Source: Carposina sasakii (Eukaryota; Arthropoda; Insecta; Lepidoptera; Carposinidae). From it: a DNA stretch of 64,000 nucleotides. The notes under the pieces were generated by a model that was given only the letters and a program-made list of their open reading frames with translations, did no database searches and had not been told where the DNA came from. The stretch is from contig CP053155.1 of assembly GCA_014607495.2 (NCBI GenBank), positions 11,780,001 through 11,844,000 of the forward strand, given 5' to 3'. Below are positions 11,093 to 22,726 of this stretch, piece after piece (positions within the stretch are counted from its first letter, which is position 1; each line of letters opens with the position of its first letter). Position numbers and translations under genes: made by a program.

Positions 11093-11326
11093 ATGTACTT
11101 TGTTTAGCTAATACTCGTAGATGTGGCAGTAGACTGGTCATCTGTAGTAGAACCGATAGACGGTGAACCTCAGTCAGTGTAGTATTGGACGCCCTCCGAC
11201 CAGATGGATCGATGACTTAAAAAGGGCGACTGGTAGTGACTGGATCAACTGGATGGTAAAAACCCTACCCTGGGGAAGGCCTACACGTCCAGCAGTGAAC
11301 TGCACAAGGCTGATGTGATGTACTTT
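11093..11326 (+). mobile_element. 5'-truncated RTE-type LINE 3' end with 9-bp TSD
   Basis: The frame around 11195-11250 reads GRPPTRWIDDLKRATGSDW, the characteristic C-terminal end of RTE-clade reverse transcriptase proteins (GRPxTRWxDDL followed by W). It then decays by frameshift before GGCCTACACGTCCAGCAGTG and the tail GCTGATGTGATG. The insert (11102-11317) is bounded by ATGTACTTT on both sides (11093-11101 and 11318-11326), a plausible target-site duplication. Only the last about 216 bp of the element is present, so it is a dead copy. Confidence 0.65.
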
Positions 11327-11866
11327 ATAGCCAGTATGTGTGCTGTGTTGTAATGCTGTTTCATTAAGATTACAGTTGTATTTTATTCTTTACTAGCAGT
11401 CCACAACATTAATCGCATAAAGTACCTTGTTTTTCCGTTGGAATTTTAGGAATTTTAAATTTGTTTTGACTAACCATGTCCATGACAATAACGCACACAA
11501 AAAAGAGTTATTCAATTTGGTCCAATTGTTCGGAAGTTATGCGCCTACGTGCATGCATTTTAGAGAAAAAAAAAATAGTTATATAGATTTTTAATAGTTC
11601 ACACACATATACCTACCTATATCGGAAGACAGTGAATGTGAAGTTAATTTATAAATATCTAGACGCCGCCGTCCACGGCTTTATCAGAGTGATTCTTTTA
11701 GAATTCCCGTGGGAACAACAACACAACACTACTAAAAATATGTATATGCCAAATCCAGCATCCTATACCTACCCAGTAATTACGGCTGTGCATTATACCT
11801 ATATGTTAGTCACTCATTTATTAACAAAAGAATTATATACTTATAAGATTTATATAATATAATATA
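11327..11866. other. No feature seen
   Basis: AT-rich. An open frame of 76 aa (11632-11862, plus) has no recognisable features. Confidence 0.4.
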
Positions 11867-12115
11867 CTAGTGGACGCCCGCGACTCCGTCCGCCAAAATG
11901 TCGAAATTATCCGGGATAAAAACATTTTCCCGGTGGTATAAAAAGTAGCCTATGTGTTAAGTGGCAACTGTCACAATATATACCAGAAAACTGTATCGAA
12001 ATCGGTTTAGCCATTTTTGACATTAGGCTGCACAAACGCACATCATTCCCAATAAAATCATTATTTTGGGTACTATTGCGTTGGCAAAGGTCTCCTATAA
12101 TATTTTTTCTCATAT
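11867..12115 (-). mobile_element. Helitron-like non-autonomous element (subfamily A)
   Basis: On minus the 3' end reads GGCGGACGGAGTCGCGGGCG, then TCCACTAG followed by T: a GC-rich hairpin-capable motif ending in CTAG, as in Helitron 3' termini. The body includes AAAAATATTATAGGAGACC at its 5' side and 'CCGATTTCGATACAGT', shared with the copy at 54689-54900. Non-coding. Confidence 0.55.
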
Positions 12116-12183
12116 ATCTTCCATATACAGACAGCGATCCGTAACATTTTTATTGTATGTATAGATTAACATATAGTTATACA

Positions 12184-12475
12184 GCGCTGATGCAAGGCTT
12201 CCATGCATGTCATAAAAATCGACTATGGAAATCACTCGTCACTGACCATTTACATCTCCGTTATGCTAATCGTGACTGACATCATGTACTATCGGGATGA
12301 AGAATAACGTTGCCAATATGTAATTTAGAAAAGAGATGGTAAAATTCGTCATCCGAGTAATTGACCCGGTGGCTTAGTGGTTATAGCGGCTGGCACGGTT
12401 TGCAGCGGTCGTGGGTTCGATTCCCACTCAGGTGAAGATTTTTTTCCATTTTCTTTATTAATAATTTTATAATCA
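12184..12475 (+). mobile_element. tRNA-derived SINE with degraded X repeat
   Basis: 12184-12300 is a degraded X repeat (GCTGATGCAAGGCTTC ... CATGCATGTCATAAAAATCG). From 12305 the SINE head follows: GTTGCCAATATGTAATTTAG, then ACCCGGTGGCTTAGTGGTTA (A-box-like, 12365-12384) and GGTTCGATTCC (B box, 12414-12424). The tail is TTCTTTATTAATAATTTTAT. The B box is intact and could still bind TFIIIC. Confidence 0.75.
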
Positions 12476-13465
12476 TGTACTTTTATGATTATGCTACCCT
12501 AGAGCTCAACACAGCCGTTTATACCTATATATGTATGATGAATAAAATGAAGAAAACTTACATAACAGTACTTAAGTAAAAAGACCTGTCGCTTAACCAT
12601 AGTCGCCCATCTTTTTTACATCTCGTTAATACAAATTGAATCAGGCGATGCATTAATTTCCTGCTAGCAAACGTGCCCGTTAAAATGTGCGATAAATAAA
12701 ATCTGCAATAACAAACGATCTGCATGAAAATTCAATATCCGTCGCGATGCAGCAAAGCAACTCAATGAATCGAAAGCTTGCAAACTTGCAAATAATTGAA
12801 CTGTTTGCGTGAATTACAAGACTGGCATTTAACAGAGGTCCTGTAATAGACGGTCAACCGCTCGCATATTGAAACTGTCTCATAGTAACAATAATAATGT
12901 ACGTGCAAACACAGGTGTACTCTCTATTCCTACATTCTCATAGTCCGTCGGGCGCAGACACGACCGGATAGAGATCAGGCGCAGGACCAACGGTTTTGCA
13001 AACTTTCCAAGGCACGAGCCACGATGCAATTTTACAACATTAATTTTTTTTTACATATAATTTAAACTTCTATAATATATATAGGTATAACCGACAGCTC
13101 TAATAACTAAAATCATAAACCAGTCAACACTATTTAAAGAATATTTGCATTTGCCATCCTCAGAAGGCGCTACTGTCTACGCAATTTGAATACCTTCTTC
13201 ATACATTTTCACCTAGTTCTGCCAGTGTATGCAGATCGCACCCGCCTTTGCATGTGAACAAGAAGCGCTCATTACAATGACAAAGATGGCCGCCTGCCGG
13301 GTTTAATTAATCGCCGTGTTTACTGATTAGCATTCGGCGTTCTGATAACTCTATTCAATTTGCATCCTGATGGAGTAGTTGAGTTATTCCGATTGCGAGT
13401 CCGTTTGTTGTTTCGACTGTGGGTTTCTTGGAGGTTATGTTTTTAGATCACTTGTACTACAATAA
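12476..13465. other. Repeat-poor stretch, candidate conserved non-coding sequence
   Basis: No repeat or gene recognised. 12640-13000 and 13220-13440 have balanced composition and many short motifs, such as ACAATGACAAAGATGGCCGC and TTTAATTAATCG near 13275-13320, including a GCCAT core on the opposite strand. Such repeat-free islands in a repeat-rich region can be regulatory, but this is inference only. Confidence 0.3.
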
Positions 13466-13869
13466 GATTCTTATACTGTACCCGAAGAGGGGTTAGCGAC
13501 AGGCAGGCAACCGGCCGAAAAAACAAACCCAAAATCCTTTTCCATTGAGGGGTCGCCCACCGCCGGGCCCTACACCCTCCGCTGACCCTCGGATCTGCCG
13601 ACTCATGGTCACGAACACAAGACACTACTGTCGCAACGAGAAGCCATATCCAAGTACCTAGCATGCAACCATAAATACATAGCAGCTAATCCTAAAAAAA
13701 ATAAAAAATTTAATCGACATATGTTTCGCCAACACCCGTGGCATCATCGGGATTAGTTTCCCATATTAGTTCAAACTACCGAACCTTGGCAATATGTATG
13801 TTGAAATTATGTCGATCACATAAATAATGGGGTAAGGGCAGGAAGATGATGATGATTCTTATACTGTAC
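13466..13869 (+). mobile_element. Retroposon 3' fragment with perfect 16-bp TSD
   Basis: GATTCTTATACTGTAC occurs exactly at 13466-13481 and 13854-13869, flanking a 372-bp insert. The insert starts CCGAAGAGGGGTTAGCGACA, contains the GC-rich GGGGTCGCCCACCGCCGGGC, and ends GGGTAAGGGCAGGAAGATGA with a GAT-repeat tail. The tail and the long duplication indicate target-primed reverse transcription of a non-LTR element, 5'-truncated and inserted in plus orientation. Related 3' ends are at 38980-39116 (plus) and 56315-56400 (minus). Confidence 0.85.
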
Positions 13870-15084
13870 AAACCAAATAAAAGTTAAAAAAAAATACTAC
13901 CAAAGGAATTTGGTTAAAACTTAGTTAGTAGCTTACACATACACAACAATATTGCTTATAGTCTAGAGTTCAAGCGGGCAAAGAATAGCTTTGAATCATG
14001 CCAATTCGCGTCTTTAAGTAAATATAAATAATTAAAAGTAAATATACGTATAGTGTTTGCTAAGCAAGACTGGTTTGTTTCCAATGATAACGGTCCATAC
14101 TTTTGATGCCTCCACTGAGTACCCGATGTTATATATTAATATTTTAACCTATCAATTACACTATATAGTGAACCATCCACATAACTTGCGTGAGACATAA
14201 TCCAACCAGCAAATAATGCCGGGCTATTTATCCAAATCTACCGACAAAGGATGCGAGTATTATACAGCCGTTGCGATTCAAACTAGCTTTCATGATGATA
14301 TGTTGTTTGTAGATTTAAGGGCTGTCGACTTAATTCACTGACTATGAAGGATCGTTGGTGAAATATGGTGAGGAAATATTTGCATGTGTAGACGCGGGAC
14401 TCCTTTGATTTGTTAAGTAGTAGGGGGCTTGTTGCCCAACATGTCACACTCGACATATTTGTCTATATAAATATCTAAAAACAAAATGCATTGTTAATAG
14501 GGCCACCAACGATTACGTCGGCATGAACTTAGAATTCCCGTGGAAATCTTGGAAATCACTTCTTATCGGATGTCTGTGTTGTATGAAGAACATACCAAGT
14601 GTCAAGTCTCTGAGATCAGCGATTTAGACTGTGCGATCCGTCAGTCAGCACAAAGCATTTTATACATATACTCGTACATAGACGCAATCAAAGCAAAAGA
14701 TTTTTTTGTAATTTTCATATAAAATTTATAGGAATAAAAACATCCGGGATTCATTTTAAATTGTCATAATACTAGAGGAGTACTACAACGACTAATGGTC
14801 GTTAACGCATCTCCTCTTAGTTTCTCGTCCATGTACATACGCGCTATCGACGCCCGCGGGGACACGGCCGCACAAACTTCCTCAAATTAATGACTGTACC
14901 GTGCGAGTTTAGACTACGAATTACGCTCCGTTTAGGTCATGAAGTCCTCTATATAGGTGCTAGTGTCTATGTAGCTATCATAGTGATTCGTTAGTTCTAT
15001 AAGAATCTGTGGGACTTCGTTTTGGGACTATAGTCGTGTGGATTTAAACCCACACACCTCCATTTACGTGTTTGTCTAGTAATA
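13870..15084. other. No feature seen
   Basis: AT-rich with a GC-richer patch at 14800-14950 that has no recognised motif. The open frame at 14540-14722 is unsupported. Confidence 0.4.
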
Positions 15085-15185
15085 GCGTCCTGTGCTGATG
15101 CGGGGTTTTACTATCCGGTATATATATCAGGGATATACATCAACTGCATCTCTTTGCGTGCATGTCGTAAGATTACCTAAACTAA
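15085..15185 (+). repeat. Degraded X repeat
   Basis: CCTGTGCTGATGCGGGGTTT, CATCAACTGCATCTCTTTGC and GTGCATGTCGTAAGAT follow the order of the X repeat seen at 27758, 28327 and 60326. Confidence 0.5.
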
Positions 15186-15729
15186 GGAGTAAAAAAAAAG
15201 GAACGCGGGTGTTTTCTCATCGATTTACCTATCATTTACATAAATCAAACTCAAGTATTGAATAATATTTTAATGTCAAAGACTACCGTCACTCAGCCGA
15301 GTGCCCTCAAGCTAGCACAAAAAACGTACGACCGTTAGTCCTTGAAATACAACTCCAAAGCTCAAGTGACCAGACTTTTGTAGCCGCGACTACAGACACA
15401 GACGTATCGCGCGATCGATGAGGCGAACAAATTCGACGAATTCTTGAGTGGGCCCACGTCCGAGCAAAGTTAAATGGGCCGGCTTTGTACAAATTGTGTT
15501 GTAGACTTATTTATTGTAGAATTTTATAACAGTAGATTGAGCACGCACGACTAAAAATTGAGTATTTTTTGTTTCTTTTTCTACTACTATTTTTCTACAT
15601 ACTCCTTGCACTTATCAAAGTTAATTGATCGAATATATATTTGTTCAAGTATGTAACATTAGAGCAGATTGTTTATAGTAAAGAAGTACCGTAATTGTTA
15701 TAAAGTGCATAATATTGGAAAAATAGTAG
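15186..15729. other. No feature seen
   Basis: 15290-15490 is relatively GC-rich and single-copy in appearance, with no splice-bounded frame that I can support. Confidence 0.35.
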
Positions 15730-15805
15730 GTGCAGAGGTCGTGGGTTCGATTCCCACCCGGGTGAGGAATTTTTTCCATTTCTTTATTAATCATTTTATA
15801 AAATA
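15730..15805 (+). mobile_element. SINE fragment (B-box half)
   Basis: GTGCAGAGGTCGTGGGTTCG continues into ATTCCCACCCGGGTGAGGAA and TTTTTTCCATTTCTTTATTA. It is the second half of the tRNA-derived head, with a perfect GTGGG/CCCAC T-arm and the tail. The A-box half is missing. Confidence 0.7.
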
Positions 15806-16237
15806 GTAGGTAATAACATTCTAAAGTCTTCACAATCATACTTGTGATAATAACAAGTACGAAGTAGGATGTTACGATCAACACAATATTTACAACCACG
15901 CATGGAATATATCGAATGCATGGAATACTACATGCGCAAAACTAATCGTCCCACGTCTATAGCAAAATAGAAACTTAACTTTCAGGATATACGAGCAAAC
16001 ATTGTCAAATGGGTTCCGTTTAACCGAATGAAACTAACCTCCGAGTATAAATCAGGAGCTGTGCAGATTGCAGCTACGTGTTCGAACGCGGCCCAATAAG
16101 TGCGGAAACACACCGAGCAGGCCAATTTTGTGACTTACAAGTTACAACCGCTCACTATTGCTTAAAGAAAAAAAAACGAAATCGGCCATTATGACGAACT
16201 TAATGAATGTGTATGAGGAGAAAGAGGTATGTTTGGA
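15806..16237. other. No feature seen
   Basis: AT-rich sequence without recognisable motifs. Confidence 0.4.
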
Positions 16238-16300
16238 AGGTACTAAATAGAGATCTCTAGTCTCTACCTACCCCTATGGGACATAGGCGTGAAGTTATGT
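16238..16300 (+). repeat. 'GGGACATAGGCGT' interspersed repeat
   Basis: GGTACTAAATAGAGATCTCT followed by CCTACCCCTATGGGACATAG and GCGTGAAGTTATGTG. This is a better preserved copy of the family at 6365-6435. Confidence 0.6.
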
Positions 16301-17306
16301 GTTTAAAAAACTCGAATGCATAGAAAAATTAACACATTGTCACTCTAACCACAAGACTAAGATAAATCTAATGATACCAAGCCGTTTAAGCAGCTCTAGA
16401 GCGTATGAAAGAAATATACATACACACACTCGGAAAACATAACCCTCTTTCTGGCGCAGTCGGGTAGGTAAATATGTAGTTACTGTCAAATATGAAATTT
16501 GAGATTAATTTATGCCTGTGCTCTAAGCCGATAGATTACAAAATATAAATTCTTTGAATCGGTCGCGTAGTTGCCTTTTGACGTTGGGCGGCCTAATTTC
16601 AACCTGATGGCAACTTTAATTTATCTATCTACGAGAACCATATTTAAGTTCTACTTAATAAATAATTATTGAGTTACCTTATTACTACAGTACTAAATAA
16701 ATAAGGTCTAAATGGTATTAAATCTTGAAATAACATCAAAAAGTCTTTCATTACTTGATGTTTACGCAAAGGTAGCTTAATTCAATTATGCCTACTTACA
16801 AAAATAAATAAGCAACAATGCAACAAATGATATTTTGATAATTGGTTTAATGAATAGTCAATAATGAAGATCTACGCTATAACTAAATAACCTGTCAGCG
16901 TTAGAACCACGGGAAGGTGAGATTCATTTTTTACTATATTATCTGAAAGCTCGTTCGCATTAACGTTTTAGTATTCAACCAATTATGTACGTAGCCGTTG
17001 TTCTCACCTTTATTGCATCACATCATCGCGCCATAATGTAATTGGTTGGCTGTGCGAACGAGTTCGAATTGCAAGCTGACGCTCAGTGTACAGATTCCGC
17101 TAGGTGTGAATCATGAACTAGTTCCGTGTTTGCACTGATAAGAGAGTTAACAAACTGTACTCTACAGTCTCGTTATTAGTATCGGCATTAGAAAGGGGCG
17201 GAAAAGTTTTATTACCTCTGATTGGTTATATGAGATAGCTTTATACTAACACATGTTACGGCAAAACTAGGAAAAGTTTTATGATAACGATTAGAGTACA
17301 AATATA
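16301..17306. other. Mostly featureless, one short repeat remnant
   Basis: 16431-16475 (ACCCTCTTTCTGGCGCAGTC then GGGTAGGTA) matches, in reverse, the start of the repeat at 29276 (ACCCGACTGCGTCAGAAGGA). Nothing else is recognised. Confidence 0.4.
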
Positions 17307-17341
17307 CAAGTTTTAATGACAGTTATTGTCATTAAAACTTG
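17307..17341. repeat. Perfect 15-bp hairpin
   Basis: CAAGTTTTAATGACA and its exact reverse complement are separated by the 5-base loop GTTAT. It is short and isolated and could be a tiny foldback or chance. No terminator role is expected in this genome. Confidence 0.6.
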
Positions 17342-17450
17342 CTTTATCTAGGTCATCTGTGCACTTTCCGGAAATATATTGGTTATCTCTTAAAGAGGTC
17401 TCTTCCGGCAAACCACATAAAAGGGTAATAACAAAAAACTTAAATAAATT

Positions 17451-17583
17451 AATCCAGGGTGTCGGATAACTCCATACCAAATTTTATTAAAATCGCTCCA
17501 GCTGTTTTTACGTGAAAGAGTAACAAACATCTATCCATCCATCCATCCATACTCACAAACTTTCGCGTTTTTATAATATTAGG
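17451..17583 (-). mobile_element. Helitron-like element, 5' part only
   Basis: Read on minus it begins TAATATTATAAAAACGCGAA, AGTTTGTGAGTATGGATGGA, then a GGAT repeat, ACTCTTTCACGTAAAAACAG and TGGTATGGAGTTATCC. This is the 5' half of the family at 30285-30529; the CTAG end is absent. Confidence 0.65.
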
Positions 17584-18684
17584 AGGATAGATAGATGGAT
17601 ATAAAAGTCTTCTCATAATTAAGTAATGACATATACCAAACATTTATTTGTTTAAAATATATAGAAAATATCGAGATATAGTTGCATATTTGGCATATTT
17701 CCAGTACGAACATCTTAAGTAGGTACTATTGCTCGGCATGGTAATGAATGAGCACTGCGAAATGCGGACATTTTTTAAGGAAGCTTAGTAATTTCATGGT
17801 TTTAGAGCGGTATTCATAATCTTTATTTTTAACGCAAATAGGTATGACTGTTCGGGCAGAATTGCATTACATATTCTCCTTTAGGATTCTGATTGAAATT
17901 AATAAATATCCACGCCTTCACTAGTCTATTAAAGTAACCTATATCTGAAGACCATAGATTATGTACACATATAGGTATAGCTATAGGCTATAGAGCATCA
18001 ATATTGTTAGGTACTAATGTGCTCAGCAGCGTAAGAAATATTTACTTGCTTTTCTGCTGATTGATATTAACCTTAATTATAAGGTTATCTGAGGGGCAAT
18101 TCCCGAAAAATCTCGAGTTGGAACGAAGCCTATACGGAACCGTTGTAGACGCTCAGAACAAAGCAATATTTACTTTACTGTGACGTAATTAGACACATTT
18201 CAGCACGAGATAGATATTTAATTTTAGTCTGTCATACTCGCGACCACTACATGCTAAAATATACCTTAATTCTCCAGCGGTAAGTAAATATTTCTTCGCA
18301 CCGTTTCTTGCGTTTCGGCTCAAAAAAATTCAAGAATTGCCCCCTGTCCGCATCTGTGCCTGCGGATCATATATTATTAAGCGCGCTCTAAAATTTCAGT
18401 AGATTCTAGAAGCATTTTTACAGTACTACCAATCAAATAACATGACGAATATAAACTCAAACTAACGCAGTTATAGTTTCCTGCTTGTGTAGAATTAACT
18501 TTTTGCTGAATAAGGGATGAGACCTGGCAACCCTTCACTAATTACTTTTAAACTACAACCATTGTTGTAAATTAACAGGCAGATTGTTTTCTACATTCTC
18601 TATTTTCTTTGTAAAGAATTATTTTTCAATGGTTGAGTATGATTGAATTATTTTGAGTCTACGATTGCTGATACAGGTCAGTGG
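17584..18684. other. Featureless apart from paired inverted blocks
   Basis: Two blocks recur inverted: GAAATATTTACTT (about 18036) against AAGTAAATATTTC (about 18284), and GGGGCAATTC (about 18092) against GAATTGCCCC (about 18333). The order is A B A' B', so a single hairpin cannot form from both. Otherwise AT-rich, without genes. Confidence 0.35.
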
Positions 18685-18762
18685 TAAACACATAGGCTTT
18701 ATCCCGGATAATTATCCCGATATTTTGTTTTTTATGCGGACGAAGTTGCGGGTGTCCACTAG
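18685..18762 (+). mobile_element. Helitron-like element, 3' end only
   Basis: ACACATAGGCTTTATCCCGG, then TGCGGACGAAGTTGCGGGTG and TCCACTAG followed by T. It is the last about 78 bp of the family, with the CTAG terminus intact. Confidence 0.65.
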
Positions 18763-19076
18763 TATTTTATATTATAAGTACATGTTTTGATGACTGAAGA
18801 TACTAAGCGTGACTATCATATTATAAGAAGGGGTAGAAGATAATAATATGTAAATCACTCTCATACATAGACACAGCTGTGTGCGGGATCACGGAGGACA
18901 TCTAAACTCATTTTTATTTATATGTCAGTTAAATAGATCGTGAGTATTCATGTGATAGGTCATTGTACGGAATTCGTCGAGTTCCGCGTGCGTATTTTGG
19001 AATTGATGGCATAACCATATTATCAAACCCCCTTTTCAATGTATAATAATCACCAAAATAATATCCGAAAATTAGT
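18763..19076. other. No feature seen
   Basis: Short AT-rich interval between a Helitron-like end and a SINE. Confidence 0.4.
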
Positions 19077-19317
19077 GACGGCCGACAGGTCTAGTAGGTA
19101 GTGACCCTGCCTGCGACGCCATAGGTCCTGGGTTCGAATCCCGGTAGGTGCAAACATTGATATGATGAATATCGATGTTTGTTTCCGAGTCATGGATGTT
19201 TATATACTTATCTATGTATTTATATACCGTTGCTTAGTACCCACGACACAATACCTTAGGGATCTTAATGTGGGACTAGGTTAATGTGTTGTGTAGTGTG
19301 TGAATATAAAAAAAAAC
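19077..19317 (+). mobile_element. tRNA-derived SINE, near full length
   Basis: The head contains GGTCTAGTAGGTAGTGACCC (A-box-like) and GGTTCGAATCCC (B box, 19131-19142). The tRNA-unrelated body is ATTGATATGATGAATATCGA, GTATTTATATACCGTTGCTT and CACGACACAATACCTTAGGG, with an A-rich 3' end. This is a second SINE family, distinct from the one at 12305. Truncated copies are at 23215-23278 and 38816-38912. Confidence 0.8.
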
Positions 19318-19955
19318 ATGAAAAAAAGTTTCCCGAACAATACATCCTAGCTTTCTTCTTTGTCATTATTCACGCTTATCATAATAATGGAGGTATTATC
19401 TGTCCCGATTCAAATGTAAAGGCTTAGACTGAAAGCCGTTAAATAAGCACCTGAAATGAAAATTTCAAATTTCCATTTCGTATTAAATAAGTAGATGTAA
19501 TTACGTTGGCTTCATAGTTATATCTCAAAATCTAAGGTTCAGATAAAGATCGTCACGATACCTGATATATATTTCATGGAAGTACATACCTACGTAATAA
19601 TTTCAAGAAAATCAATTTATTAACTGAACGAAAAAATATTATCTAGGTATAGTCAATTTCACGCCGTATTTACATTTTCTTCGTACAATAATTACACGCT
19701 CAATAAAAAAAATAACTAAAGCGCAATCTACTAAGGATGTAAATTGAAATAGACAATAATAAAACACTATATCATGTCAAGTAAATTCAGTAACTCATTT
19801 AGATATAGACTAAGTAACAATTAAATTTTCGATCAATTTCGTTTGTTTGTTCTAACAAATGCGATCTTGTTCTTTCATACAACAAGCATTAGAGCAAATT
19901 GGCCAAACAGCTGGGAGTCAGCCACGAATATCACTTCGAGCCGAGATACGTTGAT
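19318..19955. other. No feature seen
   Basis: AT-rich, without recognisable motifs. Confidence 0.4.
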
Positions 19956-20127
19956 TTAGGCAGTTATATATGATGGCACCAAAATGCTTAGTACCTTTTC
20001 AGACTTAGATATATTTTGGAATTTTACTTTACAAGCTAGAATTAGGCAGTTATTTCTGATGGTTCCAAAATGCTTAGCACCTTTTCTGACTTAGAAATAT
20101 TTAGGAACTATACTTTATGGAGAATTC
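19956..20127. repeat. 86-bp tandem duplication
   Basis: TTAGGCAGTTATATATGATG ... and, 86 bp later, TTAGGCAGTTATTTCTGATG. Both copies continue through CCAAAATGCTTAG, ACCTTTTC and GACTTAGA. The two units differ at a limited number of positions, so this is an old tandem duplication. Confidence 0.75.
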
Positions 20128-22133
20128 CTAAAACAATTACAATTTAGCAAAAATCCGTTGTAACTGTAAACACTTAAAATAAATAATAAAATCTAGATTG
20201 TCACCAGGAAATATGTAAAAAAAAAATACTGATAACAATCTTACCTATCTAGCAAATAAATATTGCGAATACGAGTATGAGGATACCAAGTAGTAAATGA
20301 CTTGTTGCTTTGCATTAAATACAACAATTCGAAACAATTTAACAGTTCACCGGTAGTGGCTAAGCGGGCAGCAACTAGCCGTCAGATCATAAGCGCAGTC
20401 CAAAGCATACAGAATGTGAAACCGTACTAAAAGTTAGGCCCAAAATTTAGAACGCTGTGAACGAAGCGTTTGTAGAAGACGCTGAAATGCTTTTGGTAAA
20501 TTTACTGGCAGAAGAACAACTTCCGTGCAGTATTTTGCGTTGAGAATAACTGGTATGAAATTGCATACTCAGGTAATTATGTATTGTGCACTTTTAAAAT
20601 GAATAAGCAATGTACATAACTATGACCTGTTATCTAATTTTTAGAGAACTTAATAAACAGTACAAACTCTTTTCAAAGACAAATTAGATATGTGCAAAAT
20701 GACAATATACTAGTAAAATAAAAATACTACAATAACATTTGATCCATGGATAACATACAAAATACTCTTGAACAACCTAACAGTGATTTTCCTACACTCA
20801 ACACGCACGGTCAAATTAAAAAGCCATTACGTAATCCACTTTACAATCGTTCATATTGCTTTGATTTTAATTTGGTAGGCCTCCGGGTAAACAAGCCAAA
20901 ATGTTAGAACAAAATAGGCACCAATAACAAAATCTATTAAAACAAAGTACCTTAGTACCTATGGTCAAGAGTTGCCATGATAACGCACTAACAAAGAACA
21001 TTAAACACACGAAGGGTCTACAGACGGCCACTCTCCGATTTGAAGAGACTGTGGGAGATCGTCGTGTGGCTAATCAAGTACAGCTCACAATTAAAGAAGT
21101 TAGACAATACATAGACAACAGTTTTCCAGAAAGTCCACAAAGCAAAAATGATTAGATTCGTATTTTCACAAGTATTTCTTCCTATGTTATACGTAAACCA
21201 AATGATTGGCAACTTTCGCTCAAACACAATCTTCGGACTCCAGATAAGTTTAGAGATAGGCAAATTTCCGCGTGGATAAATGGTTTTGTCCCAATTCAAA
21301 ACTTGATTAAGGAACGTAATTAAATCCAAACAGCCCTGAAGAATTGCGAGACATATTTACCAGAACAACTCTTAATAGAACTCCACTGGGGCCCGCGAGA
21401 CTTGCAATAACAAATTAGCTGTTTAAGGCAATAGGCCCACCAAAAACAATGAGCAGGAAGCGAGTGCAGCTAGGGGAGCTAGAATTGAGTTGAAAATCTG
21501 AGAGAAGCCAGTATTTAGTTCTGACGTTTGTGCGAGTACGACTCAGCAACAAAATAAGTGAAGCGAGTCCTTGTCGACACTGTCAGCGCTTTTGTCATTA
21601 CACGAAACATACATTGATCAAATCGCCTCGACTGTGGTGGGACAAGTGCCTAAAGCTCAAACTCTAGCGCGAAAACGAGGACCATTGGAAATTTATAAGA
21701 CCGAATTTAATTTAAATAACAAATTCGTCTCAAATATTTGATAGGGCTAGCCACATCGTTGCCACCACAACTTATAACAGATCACGAGAATAAATAACAA
21801 ACTTTTCCAATTTATGTCAAGAGTAAACCCGGGACGAATTTATAAACGTCTTCATAATTAAATTAAAACATAAGTTATGGAGTTTAAAAAGAAATTGCGA
21901 TTCCGGCTTAGCGAGTAGGGAGCTTGTCACCCGTAAAAGTTGACGAGAATTTAATTAGACTAGCGGACGAAGCAGTGCCTTTTAATTAGCTTAAAAGTGA
22001 GTGGATGTTCGGAGGTGCGGTAAGACCACCGACAGTTATAATCTTTGGTCGAGCTTAAAACGAGAAGGCGGTAGTACCTAATAGAATATGTAAGTTCTAT
22101 TTTACATAACAATGTATTTAGATACTTAATACG
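20128..22133. other. No recognisable feature
   Basis: About 2 kb without identified repeats. Open frames at 20961-21155 (plus, 64 aa) and 21018-21329 (minus, 103 aa) overlap on opposite strands and neither has a motif. 21330-21700 and 21960-22060 are somewhat GC-richer and look low-copy. Confidence 0.35.
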
Positions 22134-22327
22134 AGTATTATAAACGCAAAAGTTTGTGAGTATGGATGGATGGATGTTTGTTACTCTTTCACGTAAAAAC
22201 GTATTATCTTTACCCGAATAATTTTAATAAAATTTGGTATGGAGTTAGTTGACACCCTAGATAAACACATAGGCTACGTTTCATCCCGGGAAAATATTTT
22301 ATCCCGGATAATATCAAAACTATTTTT
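22134..22327 (+). mobile_element. Helitron-like element, 3' truncated
   Basis: It starts AGTATTATAAACGCAAAAGT, followed by GTATGGATGGATGGATG, TCTTTCACGTAAAAACG, TTTGGTATGGAGTTAGTTGA and TCCCGGATAATATC. It is homologous along its length to 30285-30529. The CTAG end is missing. Confidence 0.7.
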
Positions 22328-22591
22328 TTCAGCTGATAATACACTACAACACAAAATAATCTTAGTAAACAAGCCTAGATTCAATACGACGAAAATTTAC
22401 ACATATTAAATGTATTGAGTAACATATTCCTGTACTACATGCCATGCCAATAGTGCGATTGGCACTACGCGTTGCATATTCTATGCATTGAATAGATATA
22501 AATGTATCTTGAGTTCACTAATATCAATGAGAATATCTAATATTTAGAGACACCATAGGTATATGTACAGATTGTACAGTATGTACGTGGA

Positions 22592-22726
22592 TATGTCGAA
22601 AGCATATTGAAGAACACGTCTTATTACAAAACGGCTAGCCATTTTGTATGGGTTTCATACAGAAATATCATTGATACTTTAAAATGCCAAGCTGTTTCGT
22701 AATTCGACGTGTTCTACAATATTCCT
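22592..22726. mobile_element. Foldback MITE, short copy
   Basis: The left arm ATTGAAGAACACGTCTTATT, ACAAAACGGCTAGCCATTTT pairs with the right arm AAAATGCCAAGCTGTTTCGT, AATTCGACGTGTTCTACAAT. It has the same ends as the longer element at 50612-50912, so this is an internally deleted or diverged relative. Confidence 0.65.

Noticed and set aside
17521..17556. CATC microsatellites as independent features
   Set aside because: They are internal parts of the Helitron-like family (also at 22165, 30318, 37583 and 51480).
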